Below, in pieces: positions 1 through 10,324 of a DNA stretch of 64,000 nucleotides. Where the stretch lies: NCBI GenBank assembly GCA_020746835.1, contig JAGPNK010000008.1, forward strand, positions 930,001-994,000. Direction: 5' to 3'. A program made the position numbers and the translations under genes. The notes beneath the pieces are model-generated. The model ran no database searches. It was not told the DNA's origin and was given only the letters and a program-made list of their open reading frames with translations. Position 1 is the stretch's first letter; each line of letters opens with the position of its first letter. This DNA comes from Stachybotrys elegans (Eukaryota > Ascomycota > Sordariomycetes > Hypocreales > Stachybotryaceae).

Positions 1-1
1 A

Positions 2-136
2 GAAAACGTCCTGGCCGGAATAGAATTACATTGCCTCGTCATTGCGATGGGCGCTGGTTGGATAGAACGTCCCAACAAGGAAATCTTCCAGAAGCTACTA
101 GACCACGCCGCAAGGACGAAGAGCTGCCTTATATGA
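2..136 (+). CDS. Possible 3' end of an unrecognised gene, cut by window edge
   Basis: From base 2 a frame stays open for 44 codons and stops with TGA at 134-136. It has balanced coding-like composition (for example GAGWIERPNKEIFQKLL) and no start inside the window. I see no recognisable domain, so it could equally be a chance open frame. If real it is the last exon of a gene entering from the left. Confidence 0.3.
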   Translation, partial: ENVLAGIELHCLVIAMGAGWIERPNKEIFQKLLDHAARTKSCLI

Positions 137-2145
137 ATTATTATTGCAGCTTCTGGAAAATGGATGCATGCGAGGCCTGTCACGAAGGACTCCACATCAA
201 GGCAACAACTAAGGCAGCCGGCTGCCTTTTCACCACATTTTTGCCTCTAATGATGCAGCCGACCCATACTATCGACACAAACCCTTGCACGTCAAAAGTA
301 CCTGCATTCTCGGGTTAAAGCCCAGGGCTAATGCGCGGGGTTTCTCCTTTCTCCAGAAAGCATGCTTGAGCCCGAATACTGAGGAGAAGCGGTGTGAGCC
401 TTCATCCGAGACCGGCGATTAAATATGTTTTTGAAAGTGGTGTGTGAGATTTTTGCCTTACACCAAATGCAGAGCGCCGAGTAGAGAGGGAGGGGAAAGA
501 AAACAATGCGTAGCCTTGTCTGGTTGCCTTGCGTGTGGCACATATAATACGAAGACTTGTGTAGCAGTGGCTAGCAAAGGCAGCGACGCCGAGAGGCGAG
601 GCTGAAGGATTTGACCGCCATTCATGCGTCGGAACCGGGTGCTCCTCTCTCCACCGGAGTCCGGTGTCTTACTTGCCTGGTCTCGGTGACAGACATCTGA
701 CCACCTGGTTGCCTGTAGCGTCACATCGCCTTCCATTCCTATTGGAAGAGGCCAATCTCCTCGGTTTAACGGACTCCGCTCAGATCGCCTCCTCCAGACT
801 TTTTCTAGTTGATCAGATAGCGGAAGTGAAACTTTACATTCGGTCCTCTAGGCAGCAGCGCACTTCCCAGCCCCGGCAATGCTTGTTGGCCCGTCACCGA
901 AAATGACGTTCCCCCTCCCCCCTCCCTGTTTTACACTTTGTGCCGGTTGGCCGTGCTGCATGAACATGTGGCACTTGCTGGAGTCACGAGGACGTTTCCC
1001 CTCCCAGCCATCTCCATTCGGAGTCCCTTTCGAAGTTGGGGATAGGACGTGAAGGGTGGGTTGGGTATGTGTTTGCAGTTAGGGTGGTTGCCTTAAAAGA
1101 CATATGGAGGTGCGACCAAAATAGATACCTATATGGTGGACATCCCACCCATCGTTTACGATTCTTGGCAGGATACTGGGGATATGCAGGTGAGCAGATG
1201 GCGTCCAGCATTTGTGGCTGACATCAATGGACTCCATTGCCGAGCAGGATTTCTGCCTTCATCTTCACACGCTCGGCATCTCCTGGCCCGAGCATTGATA
1301 AGGGTAAGCCTGGTTTCCTCAGAACAGTAGAATTTGATGGGATTCAGGCGGTCCGGGAGCCTGGTTGCGTAGCTGAATACGAAAAATTACGTGAATAGCC
1401 ACCCGGATGCTCAGGCTGTCAGGTTGTCGGACGTTGAATGCTCCACATAGGCAAGGACTGCGGGACGGCTGGACTGCACCATATACAATTCCTCCTAAAA
1501 CATTTATCGTCGTGGCTTCCACACGACATCGACAACCTTTTATCCTTTCCCCTCCCCATAGTCAGCATCCTCGCTTATGCTCTCCTTTAGGAACACCGCC
1601 GAGCTGGTCTAGTATGATCTACTCTACCTTTCACCTACTAGGCAACTCGTTCTCTCCATTCAACGGCTTCTAATTCGCTAAGGACTTCTCACACCTGCGT
1701 CTCTATCTCTTACAATGTATCATGACGGGAAAAGTAGCGTCATGTGAGAGCAGAGAAGTCAGGCTGAGCTGGTACACCGTGACTATCAGCAACAGGGACA
1801 GTGAATATGTAGTTCCTGAGATCCTTCAAGTAATGTCACGTCCAACCTAATGATTAACGCCATTCACGCAGGAATACCTCCACCTTTCTTCTTCAAGGCG
1901 AGCGTGAATTGGCATCGATATCTGATCCACGTCGTATAAGGCCGTATCTGCGAGCTCTAAAGCCAGTCCGCGTTATATACTTTAGCATGGGGATTGCGGG
2001 GTCATGGCCAACGAAACCTACAAAAGGGGTTGAACAGATTGATATAAACAACTAAAGCTCTAAAGCTCTAAACGTGGACCTCTGCCATCTCTCTCTTAAC
2101 CTGAATCCGAACTTCAAGATAAGCAACGAGCCCGGCTCTGGCGGG
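137..2145. other. Intergenic, no supported gene
   Basis: About 2 kb with only short overlapping open frames on both strands, none with a family signature or sensible splice structure. The last 100 bases before 2146 hold two copies of TAAAGCTCTA (about 2054-2073), probably 5' leader of the next gene. Confidence 0.5.
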
Positions 2146-2937
2146 ATGTTTTCGGGATTTTCACAGAATAGTGCCCATGACCGCTACACAGCAAAGGATC
2201 TGGCCGGCATTATCCTCGACTTCTACAAGTTTCTCACGACGTTGCACTACAAAGAAGCAGACCTCAAGATCCCACCCCCCGGAGGATGGCCCGACTTCCC
2301 GCCCGCCTGCTATTCTGAGCTCAAATCGCCCAAGGTGATCGAGCTCATGAAGCATATGCTCTATTTTTCACATGCATGGACCGCTATTCACTACAAATCC
2401 GGCCTTATAGACTATCTGTCCATGAACCCCAAATGGTTTACAGAGCTGGATTGGAGAGAAGAAGATGAGGAGTTTATAGATAGCGAAGGCGATCCCTTCG
2501 ACCCGAGAGATGTTCTCTTCCTAGCCTGGGGACACGAGAGCGGTGGACGCGATCTGGTTCTCGATGTGCGCGGCGGCGAAATCATTGAGATTAGTATCAG
2601 AATGGACACCAAAGATGGCGAGGACATCAATTCATACCTTGAGAATCTGAAGGATGAGTTTCGGAGCTTCAAGCTGATCCCACGTACCGGCTGTATCACC
2701 TATGAGGCACACGACGTGGAGGAAACCGAGGAGGAAATCACTGAGGACGACGTCGCCGCGCAGGAGTCCGAATTTGGCACCGATTTGGATTGGCAGTATG
2801 TTAGACAGGTCTATCGTCAGCACGGCTGGCCAGATGCTTTTCGACAGGAGGAGGCCGAGGCGGCTATTGACAGGCTTGAAGAGCGTATTTTTGATACTCG
2901 AGGTGGATGGGAAACTGACGATCCGTACAGTGACTAA
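2146..2937 (+). CDS. Conserved fungal protein, SUKH-like (263 aa)
   Basis: Single-exon gene. The frame is open upstream to a GTG at 2074, but the first ATG is at 2146 and I use it. The N-terminal 100 residues are helical and aromatic-rich (LDFYKFLTTLHY, IPPPGGWPDF). The centre has FLAWGHESGGRDLVLDVRGG, which resembles the acidic-Gly loop and following strands of SMI1/KNR4 (SUKH) proteins that read out as D-G-G-x-x-x-x-L-D. The C-terminal third is strongly acidic. Proteins of this look are common as lineage-specific paralogs in Hypocrealean fungi, without assigned function. SUKH membership is my inference; the coding call itself is solid. No signal peptide or membrane segment. Its neighbour to the right is an F-box gene on the other strand. 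Confidence 0.75.
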   Translation: MFSGFSQNSAHDRYTAKDLAGIILDFYKFLTTLHYKEADLKIPPPGGWPDFPPACYSELKSPKVIELMKHMLYFSHAWTAIHYKSGLIDYLSMNPKWFTELDWREEDEEFIDSEGDPFDPRDVLFLAWGHESGGRDLVLDVRGGEIIEISIRMDTKDGEDINSYLENLKDEFRSFKLIPRTGCITYEAHDVEETEEEITEDDVAAQESEFGTDLDWQYVRQVYRQHGWPDAFRQEEAEAAIDRLEERIFDTRGGWETDDPYSD

Positions 2938-3399
2938 TCGAAGGGCTGATGCAGCTAATTAAGCAACTGGAGTGGCACTGTACTCAATATTTTAGAGTAA
3001 AAGAGAAGTCCTATCAGGTGTCTATAATGGAAAAATCGACTTCACATTACATAGTTGAACATGTGAATATTGGGAAAGTGGCCAGCGTGGCGGGTCAACA
3101 CCCTGCTTCATTATAGCTTAGGAGACGGCCATATCCGAGCGTCTTCCGTCGATGCTCTGCTCAAGATTGATGCTCTCCAACTTCTGAGCAGATCAGTGAT
3201 TGCAATGTCACTGGTAAGCAACCCCCAGTCACCTCCAAGCGGCTTTGTTCTCTATTTGTTGGAAGGCCTTTCTTAACGCGTAAGAAATCACAGTAGATTT
3301 GGATCCATTAAGCGTAGAGTGAAAAGATTGATGATAAGTCTAGAAACCCCAGTCCAGGCTGTCCCTGGATTGGGTACGTTTTGAATGGGCCATCCAGAA

Positions 3400-3420
3400 C
3401 GTCTGCTTAATAAGCAGACG
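3400..3420. repeat. 21-bp perfect palindrome
   Basis: CGTCTGCTTA and TAAGCAGACG form 10-bp inverted arms around a single A. It lies at the 3' edge of a coding-like relic on the minus strand. It could form a hairpin or bind a dimeric zinc-cluster factor. No function can be assigned. Confidence 0.6.
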
Positions 3421-3690
3421 TCCTGTATGACCATTCAATACGTGCTACATAAATCCACACTATTCGTCTGTGTAGCACTCTGCCCAGGTCCATGGGAGTG
3501 CGGACGTGGTGTGTGCCAATCCGGAGGTCGGTGTGCAAGGCATACTTTCGCATCACCGTGCCGTATGTTTCCACAACGGCCTCAATCATCCGCAGGTCAG
3601 CCGGGGCAGGCTTGAAGGTATAGGTAGAACTCGAAAATAGTGAGACCAAGGCTTATCTACGTTGGGGACACTCAGATGCATCGTCTCCTA
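3407..3690 (-). pseudogene. Coding-like relic, broken
   Basis: One minus frame reads as credible protein (FKPAPADLRMIEAVVETYG then RKYALHTDLRIGTHHVRTP). A second frame just upstream reads MHLSVPNVDKPWSHYFRVLP, which looks like its continuation. The two do not join through any GT-AG pair I can find, and the 3' part runs into the palindrome at 3400-3420. I read this as a decayed gene fragment. The family is not recognised. Confidence 0.3.
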
Positions 3691-4150
3691 GCCCACCACA
3701 AAAAGGTGTATGTTGTTGTTGTCTTAAGTTGCTGTAAGGAGTGTCCTCCAGGCTTCACTGGACCTTGATACCTACCTAGCTGGGAGTCTGGATCGTCATT
3801 TCAAATGCTGGAGATTTGTGCCTGGAAGAATCGCGGAGGGCATCTCGCTCTAGACTTAGAACACAGGCGGTTCTGTTATCACGTCCTGGGATTGGGTGCA
3901 ATACTTTCTGGGAAATTGATAGAGGGGCTCATACTCAGCGTACCCTCCATCCGAATCTTCGTCTAAGGCCCTTCACATGCCCTGTCAAGTCTACCAACAG
4001 TGAGAAGTCATGTATAGGGACAAGAAAGGGCGCCAGCCACGCTCTGAATGAATAAAAAAACCGCTGTCCTCAAACTGGTACACTCATCGAGACCCTGGAC
4101 CACATAAGTCGAGCCCTGTATATTATTTTGAGCATGGGATAGAAGCGTCA

Positions 4151-4644
4151 TCACCTCAGTCCGTGTAGCAACAGTGTGAGCATCACCATCTCAAGGGCGG
4201 TAGGCAGTCTATAACGGGTGTCCTTCATGGGATACCATCCATAAATCCAGTACCGAATAAGCGGCCACTCGGCTTTCTGAAACCCCTGGCGAGAGAAAGA
4301 GAAAGAAGCAAGGTAAAGGGGATTTGGTGTGTTGCCAAACGCCAAATGGTTTTCTGAAGTCTACTCGACCGCGTATAATATCCTAGGACTTCTTAATCGA
4401 GTCCGTTTTCTTGGAGGGTAGCGTTACAAGAGTCCCTCCGATAGTTGGCTGTCAATTCCAATAGACCTTTCCGAATTTCAGAGCCGATTTCGATGGCGTG
4501 AGGGTGACTGTTAGGTTGGATCACTGGTAAAAGGTGATTCCTTTCAACCTGATGACGGCAGTATGGCCCCGAGTCAGCGCTGTACAAGCGCGTTTGGCGA
4601 AGAGAAGCGTTTTCATACCCGATATCGCTCGTCGTTAACGTCAT
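4151..4644 (-). other. Coding-like pair of ORFs, possible small gene or relic
   Basis: An ATG-initiated 83-codon frame (4644 down to 4393) is followed by a second open frame ending at 4151 that contains QKAEWPLIRYWIYGWYP. A good 3' splice site (pyrimidine tract then GCCAG, near 4288-4310) precedes the second block, but I could not find a phase-compatible donor. It may be a small two-exon gene, or a decayed one like its neighbour at 3.4-3.7 kb. No family recognised. Confidence 0.3.
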
Positions 4645-4931
4645 TGAGCGAAGTCACGTATGCCAGATAAGACAGCATAGTATGTACGGTCTGGATCATT
4701 TACAGATTTGAGCTACTGTATGTCAGTGATAAGTTGCTGGATAGCAGTGTCTTATGAGAAGCAGTTTAACAAAAAGCTGCGGCGATACGTTACGACACAA
4801 TATAAATCCTGTGTCATTGGGCAGAAGGATCAGGGACGGTGATTTGTTAATACTTCTCCAGCTCTAAAACCCCTGGACTACTGTACAGAACTACCATAGG
4901 AAGACATTATAACTCCCCTGTGATGTGTCTC

Positions 4932-6805
4932 TCACTCCTCTTCACCCTTTATTTCCCAGACCCGATTCTTGCCTTCTCTACCCCACGGCGAGTCTTCAAA
5001 ATCGAGAACCCTGTAAAATCCCTTCCAGGCTGTAACCACCCGGTTTTCGCGAAAGTGCAAACTCAGCAGCGGATTGCATGCCGGTAATACCATTCGATCG
5101 TTTCCCCCCCCGAATAGCCAGTCGCCATCGAAACCAGGTTGCACAGGCTGGTCGTTGATCTGGCAGACTCGGAGGCGCTGGAAGTAACAAGGCTGAGCAG
5201 TCCAGGCTCCTGTATTGCTTCTGCGCCCGATGATGATCTTATCATCAGTGCCTGTGACGGCAGCAATAGGGAGCCAGCCGAGCGGAATGTCTTCACCATC
5301 ATCGGTGGTGACAATCTCCTCGGGGGGATGAGATTCGTAGTAGTAGATAAGAAAGTCATCAACCATAGCGTTGAAACAAATCGAGCTGATTTCATACCCA
5401 GTGCAAGAGCTGTCCCACTCTCCACGGTCCTCGTTGTGTGAATCTAAGACAATGATGGAATACAGGCCAGATGAGTTTATTTCTCGGCATGTTTGACCCA
5501 TTTCAAATGATAGTGTAGTGAAGATTGGCTGTAACTCGTATCCCCCAAATATCGCTGGTCTTGGGGCACAGATGCAGTCGCGCCACTCATCATCTGTTTT
5601 AGGTAGATGGCTAGAAAAGATTGTTTTTTCCAAAATCTTGACTGCTTCGTCCTTTTGAAACTTCGTCACAATCAATGTGTAAACCTCCATTTCTGATAAA
5701 CCGTAAGTTAGAAGCACTATCCCAACAGTAAGAAGGGGAAGCATATTGCAACTGATGAAGACTTCGAAGAATAGCAAATTCCGAGGCTTACCGCTGCTAT
5801 TATCTTGTCGTAACCGGACAAGATAGATGATCTCGGGTTGTGTGGGATGAAATAGAACTCCTGGAAGGATCTGGCACTGCCCTCCGTAATCATCATTATG
5901 GTGTAGATCGAAGTCGTCGTCAACAGGGTACGGATCGATGTTCCACCCACAGGCAATCACATGACCTTCTTTTGTGACGGCAACTACCCTGTCATCCCTT
6001 ACATAGCAAGTGTCCAATGACGCCGGAAGAATAATCTCCTTGATGTGACGAGAATCGATCTCTAGGATATACCTATTTCAGTAAATGCTGGTCAGTACAA
6101 CCTACACACTATCCCAAGAAAGGGGATGGGCACAGGGGAAACTGACAAGACTAATCTGCAATCCTGGGTATCCTCGGCATCATAACCAGCCAGGACAAGG
6201 ATCTTATCGGTTGCAGCCTCGAGCAGGAGATCAAGTCCCTCTAAAGGTGGTACACAGTTCTGTAGGTCGATGCAGTGATGAGTCAAGTCGTCCAATTGGT
6301 CAACAAAGACGAAATCGATAGTTTCATCCTGCCAGGCAACGGTATTCTCTCCGCAACGTATAACAAACGGTCCTTGTAAGCCCCATGAAGAGCTTGCGGA
6401 GCCTGTACCAAGGTCACTTGTCACCTCCACCTGCCTATGCCAAGCATCCCAAGTGATGGAACGGCTGTTGCCCATATCGATGTTCTTACGCCGTCGGATA
6501 TACTTGGCGCTGGCTTCGAGGAAAATGGAGAGCATGTCTGACTCTGGGTTCATCTGTATAACACCAGGGAAGCGGTAGCGGCAGATGTAGCGGAGCAGAC
6601 GCGGCTGGGACCAAGCTTGCCTCCATTTCTTGGATACAGCTCGGCAGTTGAGGAGGTCGGGCACATGGATCTGTAGTGCGATGATGGATAGGATCTCAAC
6701 ATGGAGGTCCTCAAGGGCGGTAGCAGGCTGAAGTTGATGGATCTCGTTGTTCACAGGCGAGCTGTGCTCGTCTTGCACATCGCTGGTAGTGTTGTCGGCG
6801 TCCAT
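4932..6805 (-). CDS. F-box protein (579 aa, three exons)
   Basis: Exons run 6805-6147, 6072-5753 and 5692-4932. The start is the first ATG (6805); the longer frame begins at TTG. An F-box lies at about residues 31-75 (LEDLHVEILSIIALQIHVPD then LLNCRAVSKKWRQAW), the helix pattern that binds Skp1 in SCF ubiquitin ligases. The rest is a long beta-rich region without a named domain, probably substrate recognition. Intron 1 (74 bp) begins GTCAGT and ends AAATAG. Intron 2 (60 bp, GTTGCA to TATCAG, branch CTAAC) is a multiple of three and open, so translating through it would insert 20 hydrophobic residues that look like a false membrane helix. Splicing joins EVFI to KMEVYTL cleanly. Both junctions are inferred without transcripts. 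It is head-to-head with the gene at 7473. Confidence 0.8.
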
Positions 6806-7472
6806 GATTGCCTCCGCATTGGCAACGATGAAAACGCGAGAAGACGCGGTCAAGTTATTGAAAGAAGAGAATTTGCAAACGCCCGTGAAATTTTGGCAGT
6901 GCGAAGTGATGGCACTGCTACGTTGCAGTTGGCAGCTGGCAGGTAAGGTGCCTCAGGCTAAAATTCATCCTGCCAGTGATGCCTTGCCTGTGGATGTGCC
7001 AAAGACAAGCAAACACCCATTACTGCCTATCAGGACCCCTAAACCCCCGAATTCACCTGGCCAACTTTTTCGCATCAACACATTCGAGAATTCAACCACA
7101 TCACCTTCGAACGCGGAACAATAAACGAGATCGTCAGATGGCTCTACGAATGGAACATTGGCGATCCACCCCGCTAAGCATGCCTTATTAGCGGGGCTCC
7201 TCGCAAGGTTTAAGGGATTGGCTGTGGCCCCCAAAGGCCAGCCAACTTTGTTCAATGGAGGCATTCGCATCCATGACAGCGGGGGAATTGCTGACTGACA
7301 GGCCCACAAGCGAGCCACCAACAACATAAGCCTCCTTTTGGAGTGTTTAAAAGACCAGCTTTGGCATCCATCAATCCATTCGTCATTCCTCCCTTCTTCT
7401 CAAGCTGACCAGAGCAGAATCGCACGACATCATACCTACTTCGAGACGTATTGATTGCAAACAAAAGACACA
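6806..7472. promoter_or_regulatory. Shared divergent upstream region
   Basis: 667 bp separate the starts of the F-box gene (minus) and the membrane-protein gene (plus). It must hold both promoters. I see no gene in it and no distinctive element. Confidence 0.4.
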
Positions 7473-7976
7473 ATGTCGCTCACACATAAAGTCCACCCCA
7501 TCTACGAGGCCACCTTCCTCTACCTTGACCCTCTTCTGTCTTTCGCTGGCTTCGCCATGAGCTTTGCAGCCCCTGAGATGCTCATCGAGGGCTGGACGCC
7601 CAAGACGATCCCCAACCCAGCCACCTCGAGCGGCCTGCCCGCGCTGCCCAACCCGCGCGCTGTCCACCACCCTCAGTACAACGTCCTGATCCACGAGCTG
7701 GGCGGCTTCTTCATCGTCACCATGTTGGCGTTTGGCGTGCTGCTGAGGCACACGCGCGACCCCTTTGTGTGGAAGCTCATAGTTGGATCCGTGGGCCTAA
7801 TCGACTTCATTGTCCTCGGCTCCACGGCTGTACAATACCGGGATCAGGGCTGCCTTCACCCCTCGACGTGGCGGTGGGAGGATTGGTTCTCGGTCAGCAT
7901 TACGGCCTATGTTGGCATAGTGAGACTGGCGTACATGCTGGGACTTGGTGTTGGCAAGAAGGAGAAGACCAACTAA
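7473..7976 (+). CDS. Small integral membrane protein, DUF7704-like (167 aa)
   Basis: Single exon. The start is ATG at 7473, in context ACACAATGTC; an upstream in-frame TTG is ignored. The protein has four hydrophobic segments (about residues 15-35, 75-95, 100-120 and 137-158), with a conserved-looking ALPNPRAVHHPQYNVLIHEL stretch before the second. It ends in a lysine-rich tail (GVGKKEKTN) that could act as an ER retrieval signal. This layout fits the fungal four-helix membrane family catalogued as DUF7704. Membrane topology is read from the sequence; the family name is from recall, and the function is unknown. Its upstream region is shared with the F-box gene. Confidence 0.75.
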   Translation: MSLTHKVHPIYEATFLYLDPLLSFAGFAMSFAAPEMLIEGWTPKTIPNPATSSGLPALPNPRAVHHPQYNVLIHELGGFFIVTMLAFGVLLRHTRDPFVWKLIVGSVGLIDFIVLGSTAVQYRDQGCLHPSTWRWEDWFSVSITAYVGIVRLAYMLGLGVGKKEKTN

Positions 7977-8887
7977 ACTTGTACCGAGCACTCCGTATGC
8001 AGAGGTTGGACCCTGGCTTTTATTGAGGGGCAGCCATGTTTGGTACCGACAAGCCTCCGCGGTCAAGGAAGCAGAGCAGAGCCAATAACGTTGATGCCTC
8101 GTTGCAAAAATCTGGGACAGAGGAGTGTTGTTGGTGATTGACGCTCAAGACACACCCCACCTAATCTAGACCCCGTATCCATCTCCCACTCCCTCCCCCC
8201 TTTTCTCTCTTCACCTCGACATCCAATCCATCATTTCGAATGATCTGACAAGAGAACCAGGCGCCCAGCCATGTCCCACGCAGGGGTTCGCAAACTACGA
8301 CGCTACTCGCTGTTCTCCCTCTCAAGCGTCTGCCGCCGCCTCCAGCCAAGTATATCGCAGGTCGCCCCCGTCGTCGACAGCAGCGAGGGTCAATTCTAGC
8401 TGCGCGGGAAGCCAAGGACATCCTCCTGTGTTTCCATTTGCGAACTCCCTTCTCCCTGCGCTACAAGTATCTGGCGAGCGACTGCTGGATCACAGAGATT
8501 TACATTGAGATAGAAGTGAGATCTGCCTGCTACGCAGGTGGGCGTATCGCCCCCCGGTTTCTTTGTACATCTAAAGTACCACATCCCAACAACGACACGA
8601 CTCCCATAAACCCCCAAACTCCGATCGATCTGCCCGCTCCTCGAGAGACTGTCCTTGCGCCTAGCCTACTCAGCAGGCGCCTCGGTCCAATCATCACCCC
8701 AATAACACCAGCATCGTTGCGGCCATCGCTTGTCGGCCCACCCACAGACCAATTGACTCTCGACACAAACCCCCAGGCTACATGCTGCATCTGCCGCTGC
8801 ACCGTGGCGTCACTCGATCGCCTTGAGGTCTGCCCGCACAGCCGGCTGCTCACTGTCGTCGCAGCACTTCCGCGACATGCTTCCCGT
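7977..8887. other. Intergenic, no supported gene
   Basis: About 0.9 kb between two convergent genes. It is pyrimidine-rich on the plus strand, with a 152-codon open frame (8438-8896) that is low-complexity, lacks a domain and overlaps the 3' end of the kinase gene. Probably 3' UTR and spacer. Confidence 0.5.
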
Positions 8888-10324
8888 CTACATTAGTCCC
8901 CAGGGCATAACCTGACCAGCCTCAGCGTAGAGGCGATCCAGACGATCTAGAAGTTCCCTCGCTGTCGGTCGGTACGCGGGGTTACGCGATGCCATGTCTT
9001 TGAACCTGCTCAAGCTAGGCTCTTCAGCAGCAGCAGCAATGTCTACGTCTGGATTCAAGGTCCTGCTGTGAAGCTTGTCTCGAAACCCAGCCGCGTTCGT
9101 GGCGAAGGCCAGCGTAGCAAAGAGCGACCAGATGTCCACCTTGGATGTCTGAGGCTGGCCGCGTTGGTTCATCTCCGGCGCCATGTACTCATATGTGCCA
9201 ACATAAGAGCGCGCATGAGGAATGAGCTTGGCCAGACCGAAGTCGGCGATCTGGTAGTGATAGCGTCCCCGCTCGTCGATGGAATAGAGAATGTTGTCAG
9301 GCTTGATGTCGCGGTGGATGACTTCTTGGCTGGCAAGGTAGTCCAGAGCTCGTAGGGTCTGGTGCATGAACAGATCTACCTGTCGCTCGTCCTCGAATAC
9401 CCCATTTGAGATGACGTTGTGGAGGGTTCCCATCTTGAGATCCATGAAGATCTCAACGTTTTGCCCGTAAACTTGACTCCAGCGATACCTGACAATGTGT
9501 TCCTGGCGATGTTAGCGGGTTGACGAGTGATTGATACGATGTTCTTGGCTTACGTGCGACGAATGAGCCAGCGCCTCGATCTCCATGTGTACTCGCGCAG
9601 CCGCCCTGCCGTCACCCGTCTGGTCTGGGAGCCGAACCACCTTCATTGCGACATGTTCGCCTGAATCGACAAGAGCCACCAGAAAGACTTTTCCGAAGCT
9701 TCCTCTGCCAATCCGCGCCCGACGTATATATCTATACCGGTTCGGATGTGGCTGGACCAGGGTCGCAAGGGACGACGGAGGTCTCATCGAGGGCTCATGG
9801 AGGAGCGTCCGCGCTTGCCTGGGATCTCCTGCTCGCTCGTTTTCGACAATGTCTCGAACCGGGGTGTGCCAAAGGATACGAAACATGTACCTGCGACCGT
9901 CTGGCCCGCCAAAAGCGAGCTGTGTGTTGGAGGCCCAGTCCAGAAGCACTCGACGATGGGCATAGCCTGGGTTGAACCGCTGCAAATCACTCCCAATCAG
10001 GCTGGAGTTCTTATTGCTAGACATGTCATAGAACATGACTTCCCTGCTTTGTCTGTGGCGCTGGAAGGAGCAGTGCTCTCTGGAAATGTCAGGGTCCGGG
10101 ACGTGGATGTCCCCTGCTCTGCCAATGGTGGCCAGGACCTCTGCTGACTGCGGTCGGACATGTGGTCCAATATCGAACCCGATGGTATAGTTGGTGGTGT
10201 CGCCCGACAGGCGAAGACTTGTCGCGAGGTGCGAGTTCGCCGGATCCCTCACGATGCCCTCGGCGGCCTCGTTCATTGGGAGAAGGGTGAACAGCGCGGC
10301 ATCATGAGGCGACGTGCGGAACAT
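8888..10324 (-). CDS. FHA-domain serine/threonine kinase (461 aa, two exons)
   Basis: Exons 10324-9554 and 9502-8888 are separated by a 51-bp GTAAGC...GCCAG intron in phase 0. An N-terminal FHA domain covers about residues 45-155 (TIGRAGDIHV, SREHCSF), which binds phospho-threonine. The kinase domain follows from about 198: glycine loop IGRGSFG (205-211), VAMK lysine 228, helix-C Glu 248, HRDIKPDN with catalytic Asp 322, DFG at 344-346 and APE in YMAPEM. All catalytic residues are present, so an active kinase is expected. The domain order matches Rad53, Dun1 and Mek1, but the short C-lobe with KVDIWSLFATLAF is more like the lineage-expanded FHA-kinases of Hypocrealean fungi than a one-to-one checkpoint ortholog. 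That placement is inference. Confidence 0.9.

Noticed and set aside
3805..3966. 53-aa plus-strand ORF starting MLEICAWKNRGGHLALDLEH
   Set aside because: Reads fairly like protein but has no family, no leader and lies among decayed sequence. Too short to support alone.
8438..8896. 152-codon plus-strand frame between the membrane-protein and kinase genes
   Set aside because: Overlaps the 3' end of the kinase antisense, Pro/Thr-rich, no domain.
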